From: Gammaproteobacteria bacterium
GTDB taxonomy: Bacteria; Pseudomonadota; Gammaproteobacteria; UBA4575
DNA: 64,000 bases
Reading direction: 5' to 3'
Assembly (NCBI GenBank): GCA_022824965.1
Contig: JAJDYY010000008.1
Coordinates: forward strand, 162,501-226,500
Positions 56,296-64,000 of the stretch are shown in pieces. The position numbers were made by a program, and so were the translations under genes. The notes beneath the pieces are model-generated. The model was not told the origin of the DNA. It worked only from the letters and a program-made list of their open reading frames with translations, and did not search any database. Positions within the stretch are counted from its first letter, which is position 1. Each line of letters starts with the position of its first letter.

Positions 56296-57801
56296 ATGGA
56301 GTACATTGCCAAAACCGCTGCGCTGGACAAGGAAACCGCCGACTGCGTCATCGTCGGCCTGTTCAAACCCCGACAACTGAGCCCTTCCGCACGAAAGCTC
56401 GACACGCTCTACCGGGGCACGCTCACCCGGGCCTGCCAGCGCGGCCTGGCCAAGGCCGCCCTGGGCCAGGTGACGACCCTGCACAACTCAAGCCGCAGCA
56501 GGCATGCACACATCGTCATCGTGGGCTGCGGGAAAGCCGAGGACTTCGGCTCCCATGCCTTCCTCAAGGCCCTGTCGGCCGGCATCCAGGAGGCAAAAAA
56601 ATGCAACGCCGCCAACGTCATCAACTGCCTGGTCGAAATGCCGGTCAGGCACACCGACCTGCGCACCCGTGCACAGATCAGCGTGATGTCGGGCGAGGCG
56701 GCGATGTACCGCTATACGCACACCCTGCCCAAGGCGGGCAAGGAGCGCAGCACGCTGAAGAAAATGAAGTTCCTGGCCAGCCAGGCCGGCGAGCTGGATG
56801 ACCTTCGACAGGGCCGGAAATTCGGCCAGGCGATTGCCCGCGGAATGGCACTTGCCAAGGACCTCGGCAACCTGCCCGGGAATGTCTGTACCCCGGCCTA
56901 CCTGGCGGAGCAGGCACGCGCCCTGAACAAGGAGCATCCGAAACTGCAGGTGCGCGTGATCGAGGAAGCGCAGATGAAAAAAATGGGCATGGGCGCCTTG
57001 CTGTCGGTGTCAAGCGGCAGCGTACAGCCCGCCAAACTGGTGACCCTGGAGTACCGTGGCGGAGCACCGGATGCACGCCCGTCGGTGCTGGTGGGCAAGG
57101 GCATCACCTTTGATACCGGCGGCATTTCGCTCAAACCCGGCAACGCCATGGACGAGATGAAATTCGACATGTGCGGGGCGGCCAGCGTGCTCGGCACCAT
57201 CAAGGCCTGCTGCCTGCTGGAGATTCCGCTGAACGTGGTCGGCGTCGTCGCGTGTGCGGAGAACATGCCGGGCGGCAAGGCCAGCCGGCCGGGCGATGTC
57301 GTCACGACCATGTCCGGGCAGACCGTGGAGATCCTGAATACGGATGCCGAGGGTCGCCTGGTGCTGTGCGATGCACTGACCTACGTGGAGAAGTTCAATC
57401 CCGAGACCGTCATCGACATCGCCACGCTGACCGGAGCCTGCGTGGTGGCACTCGGCAGCGTGCCCTCCGGGCTGATGTCCAACGACGAGCCGCTGGTCGA
57501 GGACCTGTACAAGGCGGGGGACATCAGCGGAGACCGCACCTGGCGGCTGCCCTTGTGGGAGGACTACCAGTCCCAGCTGGACAGCAATTTCGCCGACATG
57601 GCCAACATCGGCGGGCGCTGGGCCGGAACCATCACGGCCGCCTGCTTCCTGTCCAGGTACACCGAGAAATACCGCTGGGCCCATCTCGATATTGCGGGCA
57701 TCGCCTGGCACAGCTCGGGCAAGCAAAAAGGGGCCACCGGCCGGCCGGTACCGCTGCTGTCGCAATACCTGATCTCGCAGGCCTACCCGCAAGGGCACTG
57801 A
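56296..57801 (+). CDS. pepA: Cytosol aminopeptidase (leucyl aminopeptidase)
   Basis: The 501-residue M17 enzyme removes N-terminal residues from peptides; in E. coli PepA also binds DNA in cer recombination with XerCD. The two-metal site is shown by VGKGITFDTGGISLKPG, MKFDMCGAASVLG and NTDAEGRLVLCDALTY. GAGG lies six bases before the ATG. In many relatives holC follows; here valS follows directly. Confidence 0.96.
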   Translation: MEYIAKTAALDKETADCVIVGLFKPRQLSPSARKLDTLYRGTLTRACQRGLAKAALGQVTTLHNSSRSRHAHIVIVGCGKAEDFGSHAFLKALSAGIQEAKKCNAANVINCLVEMPVRHTDLRTRAQISVMSGEAAMYRYTHTLPKAGKERSTLKKMKFLASQAGELDDLRQGRKFGQAIARGMALAKDLGNLPGNVCTPAYLAEQARALNKEHPKLQVRVIEEAQMKKMGMGALLSVSSGSVQPAKLVTLEYRGGAPDARPSVLVGKGITFDTGGISLKPGNAMDEMKFDMCGAASVLGTIKACCLLEIPLNVVGVVACAENMPGGKASRPGDVVTTMSGQTVEILNTDAEGRLVLCDALTYVEKFNPETVIDIATLTGACVVALGSVPSGLMSNDEPLVEDLYKAGDISGDRTWRLPLWEDYQSQLDSNFADMANIGGRWAGTITAACFLSRYTEKYRWAHLDIAGIAWHSSGKQKGATGRPVPLLSQYLISQAYPQGH

Positions 57802-57842
57802 GCCGCACCCGGCCCGTTCGATGACCGCGCCACCGCGCTTGC

Positions 57843-57865
57843 ATGCAGCCGTGAGCTGGCTGCAT
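57843..57865 (+). promoter_or_regulatory. Hairpin between pepA and valS
   Basis: ATGCAGCC (57843-57850) and GGCTGCAT (57858-57865) form a perfect 8-bp stem with a 7-base loop, about 50 bp upstream of valS. No U-tract follows, so it is not a classical terminator. It may shape the valS leader. Confidence 0.35.
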
Positions 57866-57916
57866 CATACGCGCCCATAGCACTCCCGCCCGCAATCCGG
57901 CATGCAAGAACCTTCC

Positions 57917-60682
57917 ATGGATAAAACCTACCAGCCTTCGAACATCGAGCAAAAGTGGTACCGGCACTGGAAGGACAGCGACTACTTCGCACCCCGTGGG
58001 ACCGGCAATCCCCCGTACTGCATCATGATCCCTCCGCCCAACGTCACCGGCACCCTGCACATGGGGCATGCCTTCAACAACACCCTGATGGACTGCCTGA
58101 CCCGGTACCACCGCATGGCGGGCTTTTACACGCTCTGGCAGCCCGGCACGGACCATGCCGGGATTGCCACGCAGATGGTGGTAGAGCGCCAGCTCAATGC
58201 AAAGGGCGATACGCGTCATGATCTCGGCCGCGAAAAGTTCGTCGAGAAAATCTGGGAGTGGAAGGAGCACTCCGGGCAGACGATCAGCCGACAGCTTGAA
58301 CGCATGGGCTCCTCCCTGGACTGGTCGCGCGAGCGGTTCACCATGGACGACAGTCTCTCCGAGGCCGTCAGGACCGTGTTCGTTCGCCTCTACGATGAGG
58401 GGCTCATCTACCGCGGCAAGCGCCTGGTCAACTGGGATCCCGTGCTGCACACCGCCGTATCCGACCTGGAAGTCATCTCGGAGGAGGAAGACGGGCACAT
58501 GTGGCACATCCGCTACCCGCATGCGAACGGCGACGGCCACGTGACGGTGGCCACCACCCGGCCCGAGACGCTGCTCGGCGACAGCGCGGTTGCCGTACAC
58601 CCCGAGGACGAGCGCTACCGGGCCATCATTGGCAAGACGGTCCGCCTGCCCCTGACCGATCGTGAAATCCCGGTCATTGCCGATGAATACGTGGACCCGG
58701 AGTTCGGTTCCGGGTGCGTGAAGATCACCCCGGCCCATGATTTCAACGACTACGAGGTGGGCCTGCGCCATGACCTCGAACAGATCAACATCTTTACCGA
58801 CGACGCCCGGCTCAACCACAATGCACCGCCCGCCTACCGGGACATGGACCGTTTCGAGGCGCGCAAGAAGATCGTCGAAGAGCTCAAGGCGCAGGGACTG
58901 CTCGCAGAGACCCGCAAGCACCGCCATGTCATACCGCGCGGGGACCGCTCCGGTGCCATTGTCGAGCCGTACCTGACCCGCCAGTGGTACGTCAGCGTGC
59001 AGGCGCTGGCCGAGCCGGCCATCCGGGCCGTGGAAGACGGCAGCATCGAGTTCGTCCCGGAGAACTGGAGCAAGACCTACTTCGAGTGGATGCACAACCT
59101 GCAGGACTGGTGCATCAGCCGCCAGCTGTGGTGGGGACACCGCATCCCGGCCTGGTATGACAGCGAGGGCACCGTCTATGTCGGGCGCGACGAAGCGCAC
59201 GTGCGCGAGAAGTACGGCCTGGACCCGGACCTGGTACTGGCGCAGGACGAGGACGTGCTCGATACCTGGTTTTCTTCGGCCCTGTGGCCCTTCTCGACGC
59301 TCGGCTGGCCCGAGAAGTGCGATGCGCTGGAGACCTTTTATCCGACCTCCGTGCTGATCACCGGATTCGACATCATCTTTTTCTGGGTCGCGCGCATGGT
59401 CATGATGGGTCTGAAATTCATGGACGATGTTCCGTTTCGCAAGGTCTACGTGCACGGCCTGGTGCGCGATGCCCATGGCCAGAAAATGTCTAAATCCAAG
59501 GGCAACGTGCTGGATCCCATCGACATCATCGACGGCATCGACCTTGAGGCACTGGTACAAAAACGCACCCGTGGACTGATGCAGCCGGAAATGGCGCCCG
59601 CCATCGAAAAGGCCACGCGCAGGGAGTACCCGGACGGCATCAAGGCCCACGGCACCGATGCGCTGCGGTTCTCTTTTGCCGCGCAGGCCTCGTTCGGGCG
59701 CGACATCAAGTTTCACCTGAGCCGCATCGAGGGCTATCGCAACTTCTGCAACAAGCTTTGGAATGCCGCGCGCTTCACGCTCATGATCACGCAGGACGAG
59801 GCCATCGCCGCACGGATCGATGCCCGCCACGCGACCCTGGCGGATCGCTGGATCCTTGCCAGGCTGCAGGAAGTGATCGGCCTGACCCACAAGTACCTGG
59901 CAAGCTACCGCTTCGACCTGGCGGCACAGGCCCTGTACGACTTCGTCTGGCACGAACTGTGCGACTGGTACATCGAGCTGTGCAAGCCGGTACTTTTTCG
60001 AGACGATGCATCGCCCGAGGTCAAGCAGAACACGCGGCGCGTGCTGCTCGAGGTGCTGGAGACCTCGCTGCGCCTGCTGCATCCGGTCATCCCCTTCATC
60101 ACCGAAGAAATCTGGCAGCGGATTGCGCAAAGAATGGGCCTCGACGGCGAAAGCATCATGCTGCAGCCCTTCCCGACCAGCGACCCGCAACAGGCCGATG
60201 CCGAAAGCCTGCAGAAAATGCAGTGGGCCATGGAACTGGTCAATGCCGTTCGCAAGGTTCGCTCCGATATGGATGTGCCGCCGGGCAAACGCCTGTCCAT
60301 CCTGATTCAGGACAGCGCCCCTGGGGACCAGGAATACTTCGAGGCTACCCGCACGTACATCTGCGAGCTCGCCACGCTGGAGGAGGTCCGCTGGCTGGAG
60401 GATGAAACCGCGCCCGAGTCCGCCATGACGCTGGCCGGCCACATGAAAGTCCTCATCCCGCTGGCGGGCCTGATCGACAAGGATGCCGAGTGCGCGAGGC
60501 TGCAAAAGGAAATCGGCAAGCTGGAGTCCGGCCTGGAGAAGCTCAAGGTCAAGCTCGACAACCCGAATTTCAAGAGCAAGGCCCCGACGGCCATCGTCGA
60601 ACAGGAAGTGGCGCGATTCGATGCCACGCAGGCCGCCTTGCAGCAGTTGCGCGACCAGCTGGCAAGGATCCAGGCCGGCTGA
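57917..60682 (+). CDS. valS: Valyl-tRNA synthetase
   Basis: The 921-residue class Ia synthetase charges tRNA-Val. The HIGH signature is HMGH at residues 48-51 ([12 protein letters not shown]) and [12 protein letters not shown] is the second signature. The CP1 editing domain ([19 protein letters not shown]) clears Thr-tRNA-Val. A C-terminal coiled coil ([19 protein letters not shown]) ends the protein. The ATG at 57917 gives [15 protein letters not shown], matching the usual start; 57902 is an alternative. Confidence 0.98.
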   Translation: MDKTYQPSNIEQKWYRHWKDSDYFAPRGTGNPPYCIMIPPPNVTGTLHMGHAFNNTLMDCLTRYHRMAGFYTLWQPGTDHAGIATQMVVERQLNAKGDTRHDLGREKFVEKIWEWKEHSGQTISRQLERMGSSLDWSRERFTMDDSLSEAVRTVFVRLYDEGLIYRGKRLVNWDPVLHTAVSDLEVISEEEDGHMWHIRYPHANGDGHVTVATTRPETLLGDSAVAVHPEDERYRAIIGKTVRLPLTDREIPVIADEYVDPEFGSGCVKITPAHDFNDYEVGLRHDLEQINIFTDDARLNHNAPPAYRDMDRFEARKKIVEELKAQGLLAETRKHRHVIPRGDRSGAIVEPYLTRQWYVSVQALAEPAIRAVEDGSIEFVPENWSKTYFEWMHNLQDWCISRQLWWGHRIPAWYDSEGTVYVGRDEAHVREKYGLDPDLVLAQDEDVLDTWFSSALWPFSTLGWPEKCDALETFYPTSVLITGFDIIFFWVARMVMMGLKFMDDVPFRKVYVHGLVRDAHGQKMSKSKGNVLDPIDIIDGIDLEALVQKRTRGLMQPEMAPAIEKATRREYPDGIKAHGTDALRFSFAAQASFGRDIKFHLSRIEGYRNFCNKLWNAARFTLMITQDEAIAARIDARHATLADRWILARLQEVIGLTHKYLASYRFDLAAQALYDFVWHELCDWYIELCKPVLFRDDASPEVKQNTRRVLLEVLETSLRLLHPVIPFITEEIWQRIAQRMGLDGESIMLQPFPTSDPQQADAESLQKMQWAMELVNAVRKVRSDMDVPPGKRLSILIQDSAPGDQEYFEATRTYICELATLEEVRWLEDETAPESAMTLAGHMKVLIPLAGLIDKDAECARLQKEIGKLESGLEKLKVKLDNPNFKSKAPTAIVEQEVARFDATQAALQQLRDQLARIQAG

Positions 60683-60720
60683 AAGCTCCGAATGCGGGGT
60701 GCGGCGCGGCCTGCCGGATA

Positions 60721-61503
60721 TCAGAACGTCCAGACCAGCAGGGCCTGCACCGTGTTTTCATCGGTGGCCTTGTCGCCGAGCTTGTTCATCCAGTACTGGT
60801 ATTCAATCCCCAGGGAGACGTGATCGTTGGCGCGCCAGCGCAACTGGGGCTGGGCCAGCACCCAGGACTCGACCCGGTTGCCGAGTTCGTTGTCCCGTGA
60901 TCCGGCATATTCGATGTGGCCCTCGATGCTGAACCGGTAGGCACCCACGCTGAACGGGCGTGCAAAATTGAAATCCACCAGGAACGCGTCGTCTTCTTCC
61001 GGCGCACCTCCCGAAGACAGCCCCTGGCTGTCATCGATGTACGCCATGATGTCGAGGTTGGCAAAGGCAAAGCCCTCGATGTCCAGGGCCAGCCGCACGC
61101 CCGGCAGGTATTTCATCACCTCGGAATCGCGGGCCCAGTTGAGACCCAGCAAAAAGCCGATGTCCGAGACCGGACCCAGGCTGATTTTTCGACCCGTCAG
61201 CTTCGCGAGGCTGAAATTCGAGTACCACTCGCCGTACAGATCAAAATCCTGGAAACCTGAACTTCGTGCATCGAGCACGTCCAGAAAGATGAAGTTGTCC
61301 CCGTAGTCCCAGCCACTGGCATGCTGCAGCGTGTAGATGAGGTGATCGGAATGACCGCCGCCTGCAAACGTCGGTACGGCAAGGTTGCCGTACTGCACAT
61401 GCACCTCGGTGATGCTCCATCCGGCGACAGAAACCGTCGGCACCCACAGGCACGACAGCAGCACCAGGTGCACGGGACGCAAAAAATGTCCGGGGGATTT
61501 CAT
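60721..61503 (-). CDS. Tsx-like outer-membrane channel protein
   Basis: This 260-residue protein has a signal peptide (basic start, then VHLVLLSCLWVPTVSVAG) and alternating beta-strands rich in aromatics that end in F (LLVWTF), the normal outer-membrane C-terminus. FIFLDVLDARSSGFQDFDLYGEWYSNFSLAKL resembles the nucleoside-specific Tsx/OmpK family. It may admit nucleosides or other small solutes, but substrate is uncertain. It is convergent with valS. Confidence 0.82.
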   Translation of the reverse strand: MKSPGHFLRPVHLVLLSCLWVPTVSVAGWSITEVHVQYGNLAVPTFAGGGHSDHLIYTLQHASGWDYGDNFIFLDVLDARSSGFQDFDLYGEWYSNFSLAKLTGRKISLGPVSDIGFLLGLNWARDSEVMKYLPGVRLALDIEGFAFANLDIMAYIDDSQGLSSGGAPEEDDAFLVDFNFARPFSVGAYRFSIEGHIEYAGSRDNELGNRVESWVLAQPQLRWRANDHVSLGIEYQYWMNKLGDKATDENTVQALLVWTF

Positions 61504-61528
61504 GAGGTTGGCGCGATGCCCTGCAGCC

Positions 61529-61846
61529 CTAGTCCGTGCCCGGCGCTGCCCCACAGTTCCAGCATACCTTGAACTGGCCTTCCACCTGTTCGCCACAAGC
61601 CGCACAGACCCAGTCCCGGGCAAGGCTCTTGGTCGACTCGATGAACTCCTGCACGATCTTGTGGGCAGCATCCCCGTCTTCTTTTTCCACCACCCACAGT
61701 TCAGGCCATACCTCGGTGGGCGGCAGCTCGCCAACTCCCCCGCTCAAAAACTCGTTCTTGATGATGGTGGAGATCCCCTTCTCCTCGAGGATGTCCTTGA
61801 GGTGGTAGATGAAGATGGGGCTGTGTTCGCTGTATATGCGCTCCAT
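61529..61846 (-). CDS. DUF2007 domain protein with C-terminal zinc ribbon
   Basis: The 105-residue protein begins with a DUF2007 domain (MERIYSEHSPIFIYHLKDILEEKGI, then PELWVVEKEDGDAAHKIV) and ends in a zinc ribbon with two CxxC knuckles (VCAACG and VCWNCG). DUF2007 is called a putative signal-transducing domain, but no function is proven. The ATG at 61846 starts the domain; a longer open frame upstream is a shadow of tsaB. It lies between tsaB and the Tsx-like gene on the same strand. Confidence 0.83.
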   Translation of the reverse strand: MERIYSEHSPIFIYHLKDILEEKGISTIIKNEFLSGGVGELPPTEVWPELWVVEKEDGDAAHKIVQEFIESTKSLARDWVCAACGEQVEGQFKVCWNCGAAPGTD

Positions 61847-61883
61847 CCGTGCAGTGTAGCAAAAGCGACCACATCGGATACTC

Positions 61884-62573
61884 TCAGACGGTCCTGGATT
61901 TGGGTTTTTGGGCGACATCATGGCGCACGTAGACCGGCAGGGCCTCGGTCGGCGAAACCGTTTCGCCGCGCTCAAACCGGGGCTGGGCCAGCACCGCCAC
62001 AAACTCTGCCTGCGGCAGTGCATCGGCATCGAAGGCGATGGATTTTCCGCAACGCTTGAGCAGGATTTCCGCATAGGGCTTCCATCCCGAGCCACAGCCC
62101 ATGCAGTCCTCGCCGACGTCCACATCCACCCGCGCGGGCGCGATGACCTGCTCCTCGCCCTGCAGTCGCATGATCCTTTCCTCGTCGAGCTGATAGAGGG
62201 CCACGTAGACTTCCTGCATGCGTGCATCGATGCAGGCCAGTACTTGCGAGACCCCGTGCCTGCAGTGGGCGGCCTGTGCCAGCGCCGCGAGCGAGGAGAC
62301 CGGGACTACCGGCAGGTCCTGCGCCAGTGCGATCCCCTGGGTGATGCTGGCCGCGAGGCGAACGCCGGTGAAGGCCCCGGGGCCGCAGCCGAAGGCTATG
62401 CCGTCCAGCTGCGAAAGTCCGGTTTCACCCTTTGCCAGCACCCGTTCACACATGGACAGCACGATTTCATTGTGGCGAAGCGGTGCCAGTTCACTTTCGC
62501 TGATGATCTCACCGTCATGGAACAGCGCGACCGAACAGCACTCGGTGGCCGTCTCAATTGCAAGGTACTTCAT
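61884..62573 (-). CDS. tsaB: tRNA t6A biosynthesis protein TsaB
   Basis: The 229-residue ASKHA-fold protein is the platform subunit that, with TsaD and TsaE, makes t6A37 on ANN-decoding tRNAs. It begins MKYLAIETATECCSVAL and has GIAFGCGPGAFTGVRLAASITQGIA, the typical TsaB segment. The ATG at 62573 is used; it overlaps the helicase stop by 20 bp. The tsaB-helicase pair is conserved in E. coli (tsaB-yoaA). Confidence 0.95.
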   Translation of the reverse strand: MKYLAIETATECCSVALFHDGEIISESELAPLRHNEIVLSMCERVLAKGETGLSQLDGIAFGCGPGAFTGVRLAASITQGIALAQDLPVVPVSSLAALAQAAHCRHGVSQVLACIDARMQEVYVALYQLDEERIMRLQGEEQVIAPARVDVDVGEDCMGCGSGWKPYAEILLKRCGKSIAFDADALPQAEFVAVLAQPRFERGETVSPTEALPVYVRHDVAQKPKSRTV

Positions 62574-64000
62574 GTCCTGATTCCTGCTGGCAAAGAAAAT
62601 GAACCACTTCATCGAGACTGGAAGTGCGCGGCATCTGTGGCAGGCTGTTGATGAATGACTTCCCGTAGGCCCTGCCCGTCACTCTCGGGTCACAAATCAC
62701 GACCACTCCATAATCGTCTTCATCACGAATCAGCCTGCCCACGCCCTGCTTCAGTGCGATCACCGCCTGCGGCAGCTGGTAGTGCCTGAAAGGATTTTCA
62801 CCCGACTCGCGCAAGGCCTGCAGGCGCCCGGCCAGCACGGGATCATCCGGTGCCGCAAAAGGCAGCTTGTCGATGATGACACAACTCAATGCGCTGCCCC
62901 GGATATCCACGCCCTCCCAGAAACTGCTGGCGCCCAGCAGGATGGCCCGTTCCGTTTTGACAAAGCGCTCAAGCAGCTCCCGGCGCGGTGCCTCTCCCTG
63001 CACCAGCAGGTTGAATTCATTCCCGTCACGCAAAGAGTCTGCGGCAAGACGCAGTGCCCGATGGCTGCTGAAGAGCAAAAATGCGCGGCCCTTGTTGGCG
63101 TGCAGAACCGGCAGGACGGCATCCAGCAGCAGCCGGTTGTAGTCGTCGCTGTTCGGTTCGGCCTGGATGGACGGCAGGAAAAGGCGTGTGTTCGCCTCGA
63201 AGTCAAACGGGCTGTCCAGCATGAGGGTTTCAGCATCGGCAAGCCCCAGTTGCTGCTGAAAATGGTCAAACTTTGCATTCATGGTCAGCGTGGCCGAAGT
63301 AAAAATCCAGCTGCACTGGTAGCCCCGTATCAGTTCCTGGAACAGGTCAGCGATCACCAGGGGCGTGCTGTGCAGCCTGAACCCTTTTTTAAGGATCTCC
63401 ACCCAGTTCACCCTGGCCTCAGGTGGTTCTGAAAACTGCTGCAGCTGCTCAACGAGCTTTTCGCACCGTTCCTGACAACGGGCCAGCACCTTGCCGCGCT
63501 CGCCAAGTACCGACAATTCCTCACACAGCCGGTCCAATGACCGGCCAAGTGCGTCGAACTGCTCCCCGGTCTCGGCGGACGCCACCGCTTCGTGCCACTG
63601 GGTTCGCTCCCGGCGACCGTCCAGCGCCAGCAGGAAATCCGCGGTGGCCCAGTTTACGGCACTGACAAGCTCGCGTATCGCACCGGATTCGGGAGCCTCT
63701 TCAATCTGTGCTGCAATGACATCCTCCCCCAGGTTCGTCAATTGACGGCTGCTGATGGTCGTCGCCAGAAAATCGCTGGCAAGTTCCGGCAGTTGATGGG
63801 CTTCATCCAGGATGCAGGCATCCGCCTGTGGCAGCAGCTCCCCGAATCCCTCCTGCTTCAGGGTCAGGTCGGAAAAAAACAGGTGGTGGTTGACGATCAC
63901 GACATCCGCTTTCTGGGCTTTTCGCCGGGCCTCAAATACATGACAGTCCTGGTAGCTCGGGCACTCGGAACCGAGGCAGTTCTCCACCGTCGATGTCACT
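62554..64000 (-). CDS. yoaA: DinG/YoaA-type ATP-dependent DNA helicase (5' end outside window)
   Basis: The frame is open to the right edge, so the N-terminal part with Walker A is missing. Visible are cluster cysteines in CLGSECPSYQDC, as in the 4Fe-4S XPD/DinG family, IVNHHLFFSDL, the DEAH-type box ILDEAHQLPELA, and helicase C-terminal motifs FLLFSSHRALRL, LLGASSFWEGVDI and GVGRLIRDEDDYG. YoaA unwinds forked DNA in repair together with HolC in E. coli. The neighbour tsaB supports the YoaA identity over DinG. Confidence 0.92.
   Translation of the reverse strand, partial: VTSTVENCLGSECPSYQDCHVFEARRKAQKADVVIVNHHLFFSDLTLKQEGFGELLPQADACILDEAHQLPELASDFLATTISSRQLTNLGEDVIAAQIEEAPESGAIRELVSAVNWATADFLLALDGRRERTQWHEAVASAETGEQFDALGRSLDRLCEELSVLGERGKVLARCQERCEKLVEQLQQFSEPPEARVNWVEILKKGFRLHSTPLVIADLFQELIRGYQCSWIFTSATLTMNAKFDHFQQQLGLADAETLMLDSPFDFEANTRLFLPSIQAEPNSDDYNRLLLDAVLPVLHANKGRAFLLFSSHRALRLAADSLRDGNEFNLLVQGEAPRRELLERFVKTERAILLGASSFWEGVDIRGSALSCVIIDKLPFAAPDDPVLAGRLQALRESGENPFRHYQLPQAVIALKQGVGRLIRDEDDYGVVVICDPRVTGRAYGKSFINSLPQMPRTSSLDEVVHFLCQQESGHEVPCN

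Noticed and set aside
57632..60505. 957-codon open frame antisense to valS and pepA
   Set aside because: It is a mirror of a high-GC gene in the complementary frame; its translation has no domain, while valS and pepA on the other strand are unmistakable. The same holds for long antisense frames over parE (49328-51694), parC (47348-49270) and folC (27549-28664).

Overview
The window is GC-rich, gene-dense chromosomal DNA of a gammaproteobacterium. Most gene blocks follow orders known from Pseudomonas and Xanthomonas: tyrS/M23 peptidase/anmK/erpA/bactofilin/argC, leuC-leuD-leuB-asd, truA-trpF-trpB-trpA-accD-folC-SPOR-cvpA-purF, parE-parC, xerD-dsbC, lptF-lptG/pepA/valS and tsaB next to a YoaA-type helicase. 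Genes for LPS export (lptFG), lipid A synthesis (lpxH), outer-membrane proteins and a C5-pathway hemL fit a Gram-negative gammaproteobacterium. The genus cannot be fixed from sequence alone; an Ectothiorhodospiraceae/Chromatiales-like organism is a guess. I saw no rRNA, tRNA, CRISPR array, insertion sequence or prophage.

Layout. 1-9.5 kb: the tail of a haloacid dehalogenase, a palindrome-rich spacer, tyrS, a cell-wall peptidase and anmK, then erpA, bactofilin, a DUF6776 protein and argC, then a CLC protein and hemJ. 9.5-13.2 kb: a small exported protein, a HAD phosphatase, a PfkB kinase divergent from a class II aldolase, rubredoxin and thiD. 13.2-18.2 kb: an RND/MMPL exporter with a 16-codon leader ORF, a complete AbiEi/AbiEii toxin-antitoxin pair, and a gene-free stretch with hairpins; together they separate thiD from thiE-hemL. 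20.1-24.5 kb: hydrolase, thioredoxin, cyclophilin, lpxH, DUF455 protein and L,D-transpeptidase. 24.5-33.1 kb: the purF to truA block. 33.2-36 kb: DUF1499 gene, a second AbiE pair whose toxin has an internal deletion, and a short-chain dehydrogenase; this occupies the asd-truA interval where fimV sits in Pseudomonas. 36-42.6 kb: asd, leuB, leuD, leuC, MFS and aroC. 42.7-47.3 kb: psd, the full EF-P modification set (efp, epmA, epmB) and htpX. 47.4-64 kb: topoisomerase IV, dsbC, xerD, RDD protein, lptFG, pepA, valS, a Tsx-like porin, a DUF2007 protein, tsaB and a partial helicase.

The core is biosynthetic (arginine, tryptophan, leucine, aspartate family, chorismate, thiamine, tetrapyrrole, purine, folate, fatty acid) plus envelope and translation functions. 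The accessory signal is concentrated at two breaks of conserved gene order, and each break carries an AbiE-type system. The best leads are the in-frame internal deletion of the second AbiEii toxin, the twin 28-bp palindromes with a compensatory base change beside tyrS, the nested inverted repeats in the first abiE promoter, and the mutually exclusive hairpins upstream of thiE.
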